NCBI GenBank assembly: GCA_015488935.1
Contig: WFMU01000391.1
Span: 1 to 5,327 of the forward strand
Origin: Flavobacteriaceae bacterium
Lineage (GTDB): Bacteria; Bacteroidota; Bacteroidia; Flavobacteriales; Flavobacteriaceae
Length of the DNA: 5,327 bases
Direction of reading: 5' to 3'
The position numbers and the translations under genes were made by a program. Of this stretch, positions 1-5,327 are shown one piece after another (the first letter of the stretch is position 1; each line of letters begins with the position of its first letter). The notes below the pieces were generated by a model, which was given only the letters and a program-made list of their open reading frames with translations, ran no database searches and had not been told where the DNA came from.

Positions 1-766
1 ATATTGTTGTGTTTAAACTATCTATAAATTGTGCTAATATTATTTCATTATAATTACTGTAAATTTGATGAGTTCCAAAACCAATTTGTTTATTTAATAA
101 ATTATTCTTTATTAAAATTGCTTTTGTTTGACGTGCTACTGCTTCACCAGAATCTATTATTCTAATATCTTTTGAAATCATTTTTTTAATTTTTGGAATT
201 AAAAATGGATAATGACTACATCCTAAAACTAAATAATCAATATTTTTTTTGGTTAAATTGTCTATATAAACAGTTAACAATTTATCTAATTCTTTTGTAT
301 GAATTTTTCCTGCTTCTATTAAAGGAACTAAGCCTTCACCAATTTGTTCTATAATTTGAACATCGTCAGAAAATTTATCTGATGTAGAAGCAAACAATTC
401 ACTATTTAAAGTACCTTTTGTAGCTAAAATTCCTATTTTTTTGGTTTGACTATTCAAGGCTGCTGGTTTTATTGCAGGCTCAATACCTATAAAAGGCACA
501 TTGTAATGTTTACGTAAATAATCAATGGCATTTGTTGTTGCTGTGTTACACGCCACTACAATAATTTTACAACCTTTACTTAATAGCAATTCAGTATTTT
601 TTACACATAAATCAATAATTTCCTGCTGTGTTTTTTGACCATAAGGTGCGTTTTTACTATCAGCTAAATACATTGTATTTTCTTTTGGCAAAAGAGATAC
701 AACCTCTTTCCAAATAGAAATTCCGCCAATACCAGAATCAAAAACACCAATAGGATTATTATTCAT
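1..766 (-). CDS. murI: Glutamate racemase, 3' end cut by the window edge
   Basis: Cofactor-independent racemase (EC 5.1.1.3) converting L- to D-glutamate in the cytoplasm for the peptidoglycan stem peptide. The frame runs from ATG at 766-764 to the left edge, giving 255 residues with no stop. The family is usually about 260-285 residues, so only a short C-terminal piece is missing. Visible family motifs: FDSGIGG at residues 9-15 (Asp10/Ser11, substrate and catalytic region), a PYG motif at 41-43, VACNTATT at 71-78 with catalytic Cys73, and LGCSHYP at 181-187 with the second catalytic Cys183 and His185. The last motif carries Ser184 where many homologues have Thr. The start is fixed by the short lead into the FDSG motif and by a -7 box just upstream. 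The gene is transcribed away from everything else in the window. Identity is seen directly in the motifs; activity is inferred from the family. Confidence 0.97.
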   Translation of the reverse strand, partial: MNNNPIGVFDSGIGGISIWKEVVSLLPKENTMYLADSKNAPYGQKTQQEIIDLCVKNTELLLSKGCKIIVVACNTATTNAIDYLRKHYNVPFIGIEPAIKPAALNSQTKKIGILATKGTLNSELFASTSDKFSDDVQIIEQIGEGLVPLIEAGKIHTKELDKLLTVYIDNLTKKNIDYLVLGCSHYPFLIPKIKKMISKDIRIIDSGEAVARQTKAILIKNNLLNKQIGFGTHQIYSNYNEIILAQFIDSLNTTI

Positions 767-770
767 AACA

Positions 771-778
771 CAAAAGTA
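771..778 (-). promoter_or_regulatory. Predicted -7 box of the murI promoter (leaderless start)
   Basis: On the minus strand this reads TACTTTTG, an exact match to the Bacteroidota -7 consensus TAnnTTTG. Only four bases separate it from the murI ATG, so transcription would begin at or next to the start codon, giving a leaderless or nearly leaderless mRNA. I found no TTG -33 box at the usual 17-23 base spacing, which lowers confidence. Confidence 0.5.
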
Positions 779-1052
779 ATGATTTATTAATAACCTGAGT
801 TAGACCTAATATTTGTTTACAGTTTAGATAAATTTTTATTCAATTTGAAGGTGAATTTTTGAAAGACTAGCTGGTTAGTTTGAAAAAATATGACAAGAAA
901 CCTACATAATAGGTTCACGATTTCCAATAAAAAATATTAAAGTAAGAGTAATTGGAAAAAATTTATCAAATTCGAAGGAAATTCAAATATCTTGTTTCTT
1001 ATGTCTAAAAGTGAAGAAGTCAAATGTCTTTTGCTGTATATAAAACCACTGT
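779..1052. other. Intergenic stretch between divergent genes, mostly featureless
   Basis: This is AT-rich DNA between the murI promoter and the upstream element of the next gene. I found no convincing gene. The longest frames with an ATG are 16 codons (from 890) and 40 codons (1001-1123), and the latter runs through the promoter of the downstream gene. The only structures seen are a short hairpin at 899-915 (6-bp stem AACCTA/TAGGTT, 5-base loop) and a perfect 8-bp inverted repeat at 921-928/951-958. An unrecognised small RNA cannot be excluded. Confidence 0.5.
921..958. repeat. Perfect 8-bp inverted repeat, 22-base spacer
   Basis: TTTCCAAT at 921-928 is exactly reversed as ATTGGAAA at 951-958. 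The flanking bases (A at 920 and at 959) do not extend the pairing. It could be an operator for a dimeric regulator or a weak hairpin in a transcript. In DNA this AT-rich, an 8-bp match can also occur by chance. Confidence 0.3.
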
Positions 1053-1084
1053 TTTCAGGGATAGCTTTTTCACGGTATTTAGTC
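1053..1084 (+). promoter_or_regulatory. Bipartite upstream element, copy 1 (TTTCAGGG ... TTTTCACGGT ... TAGTC)
   Basis: TTTCAGGG lies at 1053-1060, TTTTCACGGT at 1067-1076 and TAGTC at 1080-1084. The same order of motifs recurs before the giant repeat-protein gene (2639-2681), and in both places the first TTTCAGGG begins exactly 55 bases before the -7 box. The reuse in front of two unrelated genes suggests a binding site for a shared activator. The regulator is unknown. Confidence 0.45.
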
Positions 1085-1107
1085 TATTTTAAATTATTAT
1101 CTAGGTT

Positions 1108-1115
1108 TATATTTG
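1108..1115 (+). promoter_or_regulatory. Predicted -7 box for the four-helix membrane protein gene
   Basis: TATATTTG matches TAnnTTTG exactly. Transcription would start around 1120 and leave a 5' leader of roughly 25-30 A-rich bases before the ATG at 1149. No TTG lies at the normal -33 spacing, consistent with (but not proof of) an activator-dependent promoter using the element at 1053-1084. The box overlaps the TTG at 1113-1115, which argues against that TTG being the start codon. Confidence 0.5.
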
Positions 1116-1148
1116 TATCATAAAATAAAAACCTTAAAATTTAAAATT

Positions 1149-1568
1149 ATGATTTACGGAATTTCACTTATCTTATTAAGTATTATTGCAGTACCTTCTT
1201 TACTGCTTTCAAAAAAACCGAACGCAAAAGAATTATTAGAAAAAGTAGCACCCTACCAAGGTTGGATAGGTGTTGTATTTACTATTTGGGGAGTGTGGGG
1301 AATTATCTCGGCATTTTTAAATATCGGATGGTTAACGTCTGCACCAATTTGGTGGATAACTCTACTGGCAGGTAACCTTATGGAAGCAACTTTAGGTTTT
1401 ATGTTAGGTTATGGTTTAATTAGCAGTTTTGTAGCAAAAAATGAAGAAGCAAAGGCTAAAGCGGAATTAGTTAGAGCAAAAATCGCACCCAAGCAAGGTA
1501 AACTAGGCATCTTAGGATTAATTGTAGGTGCTTGGATGATTGTAGCTTCTTTTCTATTTATGGTATAG
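1149..1568 (+). CDS. Small four-helix inner-membrane protein with internal duplication
   Basis: 139 residues, no family recognised. Four hydrophobic segments are visible: about 1-20, 38-59, 66-94 and 118-138, with a charged lysine/glutamate-rich stretch (97-111) before the last. The protein is a twofold repeat: VAP-x-QG at 33-38 recurs as IAP-x-QG at 112-117, and the match continues at a constant offset of 79 through G41/G120, G48/G127, W50/W129, I52/I131 and FL56-57/135-136. That is 11 identities in 25 positions with mostly conservative changes elsewhere. The in-frame TTG at 1113 would add 12 residues, but it lies inside the predicted -7 box, so the ATG at 1149 is preferred. It is likely transcribed alone, with its own promoter upstream and a hairpin starting three bases after the TAG stop. 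Function is unknown; a structural or accessory membrane role is only a guess. Confidence 0.85.
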   Translation: MIYGISLILLSIIAVPSLLLSKKPNAKELLEKVAPYQGWIGVVFTIWGVWGIISAFLNIGWLTSAPIWWITLLAGNLMEATLGFMLGYGLISSFVAKNEEAKAKAELVRAKIAPKQGKLGILGLIVGAWMIVASFLFMV

Positions 1569-1570
1569 TT

Positions 1571-1609
1571 ATTAAACTACTACTAGCTTGTAGCTGGTAG
1601 TAGCTTAAT
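1571..1609 (+). terminator. Hairpin directly after the membrane protein gene, probable terminator
   Basis: An 11-pair stem (1577-1587 with 1593-1603, including one T-G wobble) closes a 5-base loop, TTGTA. After one A-C mismatch the helix continues for five more A-T pairs (1571-1575 with 1605-1609). It begins just after the TAG at 1566-1568. The tail is not a clean T tract, so termination efficiency is uncertain. Confidence 0.55.
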
Positions 1610-1658
1610 TAAAGGTTATGAACATAAAGTTCATTTTAAATTATTAATTCGTATTTTT

Positions 1659-1685
1659 AGGGTGAGATACTTATATACTCACCCT
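1659..1685 (+). terminator. Second hairpin, terminator or operator-like inverted repeat
   Basis: AGGGTGAG at 1659-1666 pairs perfectly with CTCACCCT at 1678-1685, giving an 8-bp GC-rich stem, notable in this AT-rich DNA. An 11-base loop can form three further A-T pairs. The sequence TTTATT follows, a modest T-rich tail on the plus strand. It may back up the first hairpin. Because it lies only 63 bases before the lipoprotein ATG, it could instead be an operator or a leader structure for that gene. Confidence 0.45.
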
Positions 1686-1697
1686 TTATTAATACGT

Positions 1698-1705
1698 TAA
1701 CTTTT
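1698..1705 (+). promoter_or_regulatory. Weak candidate -7 box for the lipoprotein gene
   Basis: TAACTTTT differs from TAnnTTTG at the last base. It would give a leader of about 40 bases before the ATG at 1749. No better candidate is visible between the hairpins and the start codon. Confidence 0.2.
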
Positions 1706-1748
1706 AATGATGTAACAATAATAAAATAACACAAACGTTATCTCTTTA

Positions 1749-2606
1749 ATGAAACCTTATAAAACATTCTTTTATTTTTTAGTATTTATGGTACTTAGTG
1801 CATGTGATAAAACAACTACTAATATTCAAGAAGATGAAAACTTCTTCTTTAAAGATGATTTTGAAACACAAAACACTATTATCGATGAACTTTTCGCAAC
1901 AGATGATAGTAGATGGTCTAATATACAACGTTCTAATCCTTTAAATAAAACAAATGAAATTTCTATAGTAACTACTCCAGTTTTAAAAGGTCAAAACTCT
2001 TTAAAAATACACGCATTTCAATCCAATAGTAACTTGTCAAAAATGGATATTGAAAAAGGAGGATTCAAAGCCTATGCAGGAGATAAAGTTATAATTAAAG
2101 CAGCCTTTTTTATCAACTCAACCGCAAGTATTAAAGACCTTTTTTTAATAGATTTAGAATCTTGTTCGTGTTGGGATCCAAATGTTGCAGCAAACCCTTC
2201 TATAGATGGCGATAATAAATGTCCGGGTATTCGATTAAAAATGTCTGGAGGAAATGACTACTTATCTATAGAAAGAGGAAAAATTTCTGGCAGTATCATA
2301 GAGCAAACAACATTTGCGTTTCCTAGAAATCAATGGGTTAATGTACAATGGGAACTAACATTATCAGACCATGAAGATGGAATGAATAGGCTTCTTATAA
2401 ATGGAGAAGAAGTATTATCTGTAAATGCGATGAATATGCCAAATGCACAAATATTTAGGACTGTTTTTGCAAATGAAGGCATTAATTTTACCTTGCAAGA
2501 ACCCGTTTTTTACGAAAGAGTTCAAATAGGAGCAACGGCACATCCAACTTCTGGAGATATTGAACTTTTTGTTGATGATTTTTCAATTTCAGTAATAAAA
2601 AGATAA
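1749..2606 (+). CDS. Lipoprotein with predicted concanavalin A-like (polysaccharide lyase/LamG-type) domain
   Basis: 285 residues. The first 18 residues form a lipoprotein signal peptide with lipobox LSAC, so Cys19 is the predicted lipidated residue. The mature protein is expected to be membrane-anchored, and in Bacteroidota is often displayed on the outer membrane. After a short acidic linker (20-40) containing a DDFE motif, residues about 45-283 look like a single beta-rich domain. It has an LKGQNSLKI strand (79-87), WVNVQWELTL (196-205), NRLLINGEEVL (213-223) and a closing FVDDFSISV strand (274-282). This layout resembles jelly-roll carbohydrate-binding or polysaccharide-lyase domains. Three non-lipobox cysteines (139, 141, 158) bracket an Asp-rich loop, D153-G-D-N156, that could bind a metal or form a disulfide. 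No catalytic triad can be assigned. It probably binds or cleaves a glycan; this is inference from fold-like patterns only. Confidence 0.8.
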   Translation: MKPYKTFFYFLVFMVLSACDKTTTNIQEDENFFFKDDFETQNTIIDELFATDDSRWSNIQRSNPLNKTNEISIVTTPVLKGQNSLKIHAFQSNSNLSKMDIEKGGFKAYAGDKVIIKAAFFINSTASIKDLFLIDLESCSCWDPNVAANPSIDGDNKCPGIRLKMSGGNDYLSIERGKISGSIIEQTTFAFPRNQWVNVQWELTLSDHEDGMNRLLINGEEVLSVNAMNMPNAQIFRTVFANEGINFTLQEPVFYERVQIGATAHPTSGDIELFVDDFSISVIKR

Positions 2607-2638
2607 CCACTTTCTTATTTTTAAGCTCTTATCCCTAG

Positions 2639-2681
2639 TTTCAGGGGTATAATTTTAATAGTTTTCAGGGTGCATATAGTC
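2639..2681 (+). promoter_or_regulatory. Bipartite upstream element, copy 2 (TTTCAGGG ... TTTTCAGGGT ... TAGTC)
   Basis: TTTCAGGG lies at 2639-2646, TTTTCAGGGT at 2662-2671 and TAGTC at 2677-2681, the same set and order as at 1053-1084. Spacing between the two arms differs by about 9 bases from copy 1 (24 versus 15), yet the first arm is again 55 bases before the -7 box. The first arm also sits in a small 6-pair hairpin (2631-2636 with 2643-2648), which might act as a weak terminator for the lipoprotein gene. No better terminator is visible after 2606. Confidence 0.45.
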
Positions 2682-2693
2682 AATATAAACGTT

Positions 2694-2701
2694 TATTTTT
2701 G
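2694..2701 (+). promoter_or_regulatory. Predicted -7 box for the giant repeat-protein gene
   Basis: TATTTTTG matches TAnnTTTG exactly and is embedded in GTTTATTTTTGTA, nearly the same context as the box at 1108-1115 (GTTTATATTTGTA). The expected leader before the ATG at 2737 is about 30 bases. No TTG -33 box is seen at normal spacing. Confidence 0.5.
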
Positions 2702-2736
2702 TAGTATTATTTTTAATAATTACAGACCAAAAACTC

Positions 2737-5327
2737 ATGAAATCACTATTTATATTAGTAATCGCCATATTTCAATTACAAAGCCTATTCAGTCAACAAA
2801 AGATTTATTTTGATAAAAAATGGAAATCCACCACAAAAGAAAACGCAGCCTATTATAGATTAACAGAAAAAGAAAATGATAGTTTATATGCTGTAAAAGA
2901 CTATTATATAAATGGTACTTTACAGATGGATGGACATACTACAAGCTTAGAAAAAGATATTTTTAATGGTACAGTAAATTGGTATGATAAAAATGGTAAA
3001 ATAACAATTACCAGAAATTACAAAAAGGGAATTTTAGAAGGTGATGTTATTGATTACAGAGGTCCTTTTTCAACTCGTTGCCAATATAAAAACTTCATGC
3101 CTTATAATGGCTCAATATATACTAACAACACTTCACCTGCACAGTATAGCGACTACACCGATGGTAAGAAAACTTCCTCCAATTCTTACTATAAAAACAG
3201 TACACAAACTGCAATTAAAACAAGTTATTACTATTACAAAAAATATAAAAATTATTATCCATTACAAGAAGTGTTTTACGATAAGAATAATCAGATTATC
3301 GGAACTTTAAATTACTCTAAAAACCAAAGTTTAATTCCAGATAATGGTACAAAAATTACTTTTTATCTAGACGATAATCAACCCATTGGAATTAAGTCTA
3401 AAGTAACCTATGCCAATTCTACTTTAGAAGGAGAAGCCATTACGTATCATAAAAATGGGAAAGAATGGTTAAAAGGAAGCTATAAAAATGGCAAAAAACA
3501 CCAAGGTGACTTTTTAGAAAGTAAAACACAAAGACATTTTGAAAATGGTATGCTAACCGAAAAAATTAGTTACGATAAAAATTTTACTGTTTTAACTAAG
3601 ATGCAATACAAAAATAATAAACCTTATGAGGGAACGGAATATATTTATAATGGAATAGTAACCTACAAAAAAGGAAAATTAATAAAAAGAAAAGATTTTT
3701 ATGATGCTAAAAAACATCAAATAAAAAAAAATGCCACTTGTAGTAATGATATATGTACCATAGAGTGGTACAATAGGCAAGGTAAATTACTAGGTACAGC
3801 AACAAGTAAAAAAAATACCATAACCGATGGTTTAGAACTTGCATACAATAAACTGACATTCTATAAAAATGGCCTGAAAAATGGCATACAGAAAGAATAT
3901 AAATCGGAGTTGCTTAACGAATTAATAGCAGAAGCACTTTATAAAAACGATAGTATTATTTATACAAAAACCAAAAAACCAAAAACCGATACATTTTATC
4001 GTTGTGACTATAAAAATAACGAACCCTATCAAGGTGTTGAATATGTTAGTGATTATAAAAACACAAAATATTACGAAAATGGCAAATTAACAAAGGAAGT
4101 TGCTTATATAAAAGATGCAAAAACGAAAGAACTTAGCGTTCAGTTAATTCAATTTTATGACACATCATCTAAATACAAAAGTGTTCGTAAAGAAATACAA
4201 TATGTACATGGTAAAGAATATATGGTAACGTATAGAAATTCTTTACCTTATAATGGTATGTCTTGGTTTCTAAACACCTTGTTTACCTATAAAAATGGCA
4301 AAAAAGAAGGTTTATACCAAGTTTATGATACGAATAAAAAAATAATTGTAGAAAAGGGTAATTATGTAAATAACCAAATACAAGGAAAGGTAACATATAC
4401 ACCTATTGAAAATCATAAATATCCATTTATAACACACAAACCAAGTATTTGTGAATTTGTGGATAGTAAACCATATAACGGAACAGTCTCTACAAAAAAC
4501 GAAACAACCCATTATAAAAATGGTAAAAAAACAGGTGTTTGTGCAACGTATTTTAGTGCGTACACCAATATACTTGCAAGAAAAATCACTTATAAAAATG
4601 GTAAAAAAGAAGGCGAAGAAAGTGTCTATTTAATACACAACAAAATACTTAAAGGAATTAATAAATATGATAAACCATTTTCTGGAGAATTTTATAACCT
4701 TAAAAATAATGTAGTAGAAACCTATGTAGAAGGTAAAAAACAAGGACAATTCATTGTCTTTAACGACTATAAATTAATGCAAACACAACAATACGATAAA
4801 GGAAAATTGTTATCCGAAAAAACCATCAATCTAATTAAAAATGATAGTATTATTGGCGAAGGAATTTATAAAAACAATAAGCCCTATCAAGGTAAATTTG
4901 TTAGCAAACAGGAAGGCTATCAAAAATATGTAATTACGCCATATAAAAAAGGAGTAAAAGAAGGCGTAGAAAAATTAATTCATGCTGACTATAAAGGAAT
5001 TACAACACTAACTTCTACAACTTATAAGAAAGGAAAAAAAGAAGGTGCATATAAAAGCAACTATCATTTTTCAAACAAAAGAAGGCAAATTAGTGGCATT
5101 TATAAAAAAAATAAACCATTTAATGGTGAATTTGTAACGAATAATGATGAAGATTTTCATGTAATTTCAAGATTTAAAAAAGGACTAAAAGAAGGATACG
5201 AAACCTACTACTTTAAAGGAAAAACAGATAGCCTTCTGTATAAATTAGGAAAACCAATAGAAGGTATTCAATACGAATTAACAAAAGCAATATACACTAA
5301 TAACATCTTAAAACACCACTATAAAAA
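2737..5327 (+). CDS. Very long secreted MORN_2/YwqK-type repeat protein, 3' end cut by the window edge
   Basis: An uninterrupted frame of 863 codons runs off the right edge with no stop, so the protein is longer. Residues 1-19 form a typical signal peptide (hydrophobic core, then LFS before QQ), so it is exported to the periplasm, surface or medium. The N-terminal block (about 22-105: YFDKKW, then AAYYR at 37-41) resembles the start of Bacteroidota MORN-variant proteins. The rest is built from two motifs. Type B is Y-K-N-G-K-K-E-G and variants, with G at 98, 252, 379, 521, 596, 622, 666, 739, 766 and 816. Type A is K-P-Y-x-G, with P at 122, 296, 430, 504, 579, 647, 716 and 794. From 504 on, type A recurs every 68-78 residues. 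Such proteins are often auto-named 'YwqK family antitoxin', but the signal peptide and size make an antitoxin role doubtful. The protein is strongly Lys-, Tyr- and Asn-rich. Function unknown; a surface or envelope scaffold is a guess. Confidence 0.88.
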   Translation, partial: MKSLFILVIAIFQLQSLFSQQKIYFDKKWKSTTKENAAYYRLTEKENDSLYAVKDYYINGTLQMDGHTTSLEKDIFNGTVNWYDKNGKITITRNYKKGILEGDVIDYRGPFSTRCQYKNFMPYNGSIYTNNTSPAQYSDYTDGKKTSSNSYYKNSTQTAIKTSYYYYKKYKNYYPLQEVFYDKNNQIIGTLNYSKNQSLIPDNGTKITFYLDDNQPIGIKSKVTYANSTLEGEAITYHKNGKEWLKGSYKNGKKHQGDFLESKTQRHFENGMLTEKISYDKNFTVLTKMQYKNNKPYEGTEYIYNGIVTYKKGKLIKRKDFYDAKKHQIKKNATCSNDICTIEWYNRQGKLLGTATSKKNTITDGLELAYNKLTFYKNGLKNGIQKEYKSELLNELIAEALYKNDSIIYTKTKKPKTDTFYRCDYKNNEPYQGVEYVSDYKNTKYYENGKLTKEVAYIKDAKTKELSVQLIQFYDTSSKYKSVRKEIQYVHGKEYMVTYRNSLPYNGMSWFLNTLFTYKNGKKEGLYQVYDTNKKIIVEKGNYVNNQIQGKVTYTPIENHKYPFITHKPSICEFVDSKPYNGTVSTKNETTHYKNGKKTGVCATYFSAYTNILARKITYKNGKKEGEESVYLIHNKILKGINKYDKPFSGEFYNLKNNVVETYVEGKKQGQFIVFNDYKLMQTQQYDKGKLLSEKTINLIKNDSIIGEGIYKNNKPYQGKFVSKQEGYQKYVITPYKKGVKEGVEKLIHADYKGITTLTSTTYKKGKKEGAYKSNYHFSNKRRQISGIYKKNKPFNGEFVTNNDEDFHVISRFKKGLKEGYETYYFKGKTDSLLYKLGKPIEGIQYELTKAIYTNNILKHHYK
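4231..5196 (+). repeat. Protein-level tandem super-repeat of about 70 residues
   Basis: Within the giant repeat protein, residues 499-820 fall into successive units that each open with Y-K-x-N-K-P-(Y/F)-x-G and then carry one or two Y-K-(N/K)-G-x-K-x-G motifs. Units start near residues 499, 574, 642, 711 and 789; a degenerate sixth (KPIEG at 839-843) follows. DNA identity is mostly confined to the motif cores (for example TATAAAAATGGTAAAAAA at 4513 and again at 4591), so this is an old, diverged protein repeat, not a recent DNA duplication. Confidence 0.7.

Noticed and set aside
1001..1123. 40-codon plus-strand frame starting with ATG, with a hydrophobic composition
   Set aside because: It runs through the bipartite upstream element and the -7 box of the next gene and has no recognisable product; the regulatory reading explains the sequence better.
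2631..2648. Six-pair hairpin considered as the lipoprotein gene terminator
   Set aside because: The stem is short with a T-G wobble and no T tract, and it overlaps the upstream element, so it is not called as a separate feature.
3041..3310. 89-codon plus-strand frame in another phase
   Set aside because: It lies wholly inside the giant repeat-protein gene, which has the signal peptide and repeat motifs; this frame shows no domain and is a shadow.
4312..4512. 66-codon minus-strand frame
   Set aside because: Antisense to the repeat-protein gene. Its Phe/Cys/Ile-rich sequence is simply the complement of Lys/Asn/Tyr codons.
4513..4608. Near-identical DNA repeats (TATAAAAATGGTAAAAAA) considered as CRISPR or other direct repeats
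   Set aside because: They are in frame, encode YKNGKK, and are irregularly spaced without unique spacers; they are coding repeats.
4451..4633. 60-codon plus-strand frame
   Set aside because: Out-of-phase shadow of the repeat region; its internal VKK/IKMVKKK similarity merely reflects the repeated DNA of the real frame.

Overview
The window is AT-rich DNA with A/T-ending codons, no Shine-Dalgarno sequences, and -7 boxes of the Bacteroidota type (TAnnTTTG). It also has a Bacteroidota-style lipoprotein and a long exported protein of degenerate MORN-type repeats. Together these point to a member of the Flavobacteriia, probably a marine or host-associated Flavobacteriaceae. This assignment is inferred; there is no rRNA or other phylogenetic marker beyond murI.

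Layout: (1) 1-766, minus strand: glutamate racemase (murI), nearly complete, with its C-terminus cut by the left edge. (2) 767-1148: a 382-base divergent intergenic region holding the near-leaderless murI promoter, a weak inverted repeat, and a bipartite upstream element plus -7 box for the next gene. (3) 1149-1568, plus: a 139-residue four-helix membrane protein that is visibly an internal duplication. (4) 1569-1748: two consecutive hairpins. (5) 1749-2606, plus: a lipoprotein with a predicted concanavalin A-like (jelly-roll) carbohydrate-binding or lyase-like domain. (6) 2607-2736: a second copy of the bipartite upstream element and a -7 box. (7) 2737 to the right edge, plus: the first 863 residues of a very long secreted MORN_2/YwqK-type repeat protein that is still open at the window end. 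The two edge-crossing genes together make up nearly two thirds of the window.

The genes do not form an obvious operon. murI makes D-glutamate for peptidoglycan and stands alone on its strand. The other three are separated by 130-180 base gaps holding hairpins or promoter-like sites, so each is probably its own unit. The clearest sign of a link is that the membrane-protein gene and the giant repeat-protein gene share an upstream sequence pattern: TTTCAGGG, then TTTTCA(G/C)GGT followed by TAGTC, then a -7 box exactly 55 bases from the first TTTCAGGG. They may therefore answer to the same regulator. The most unusual coding feature is the giant repeat protein, which interleaves two short motifs (KPY-x-G and YKNGKKEG) in a super-repeat of about 70 residues. 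I see no mobile element, CRISPR array, tRNA or rRNA.
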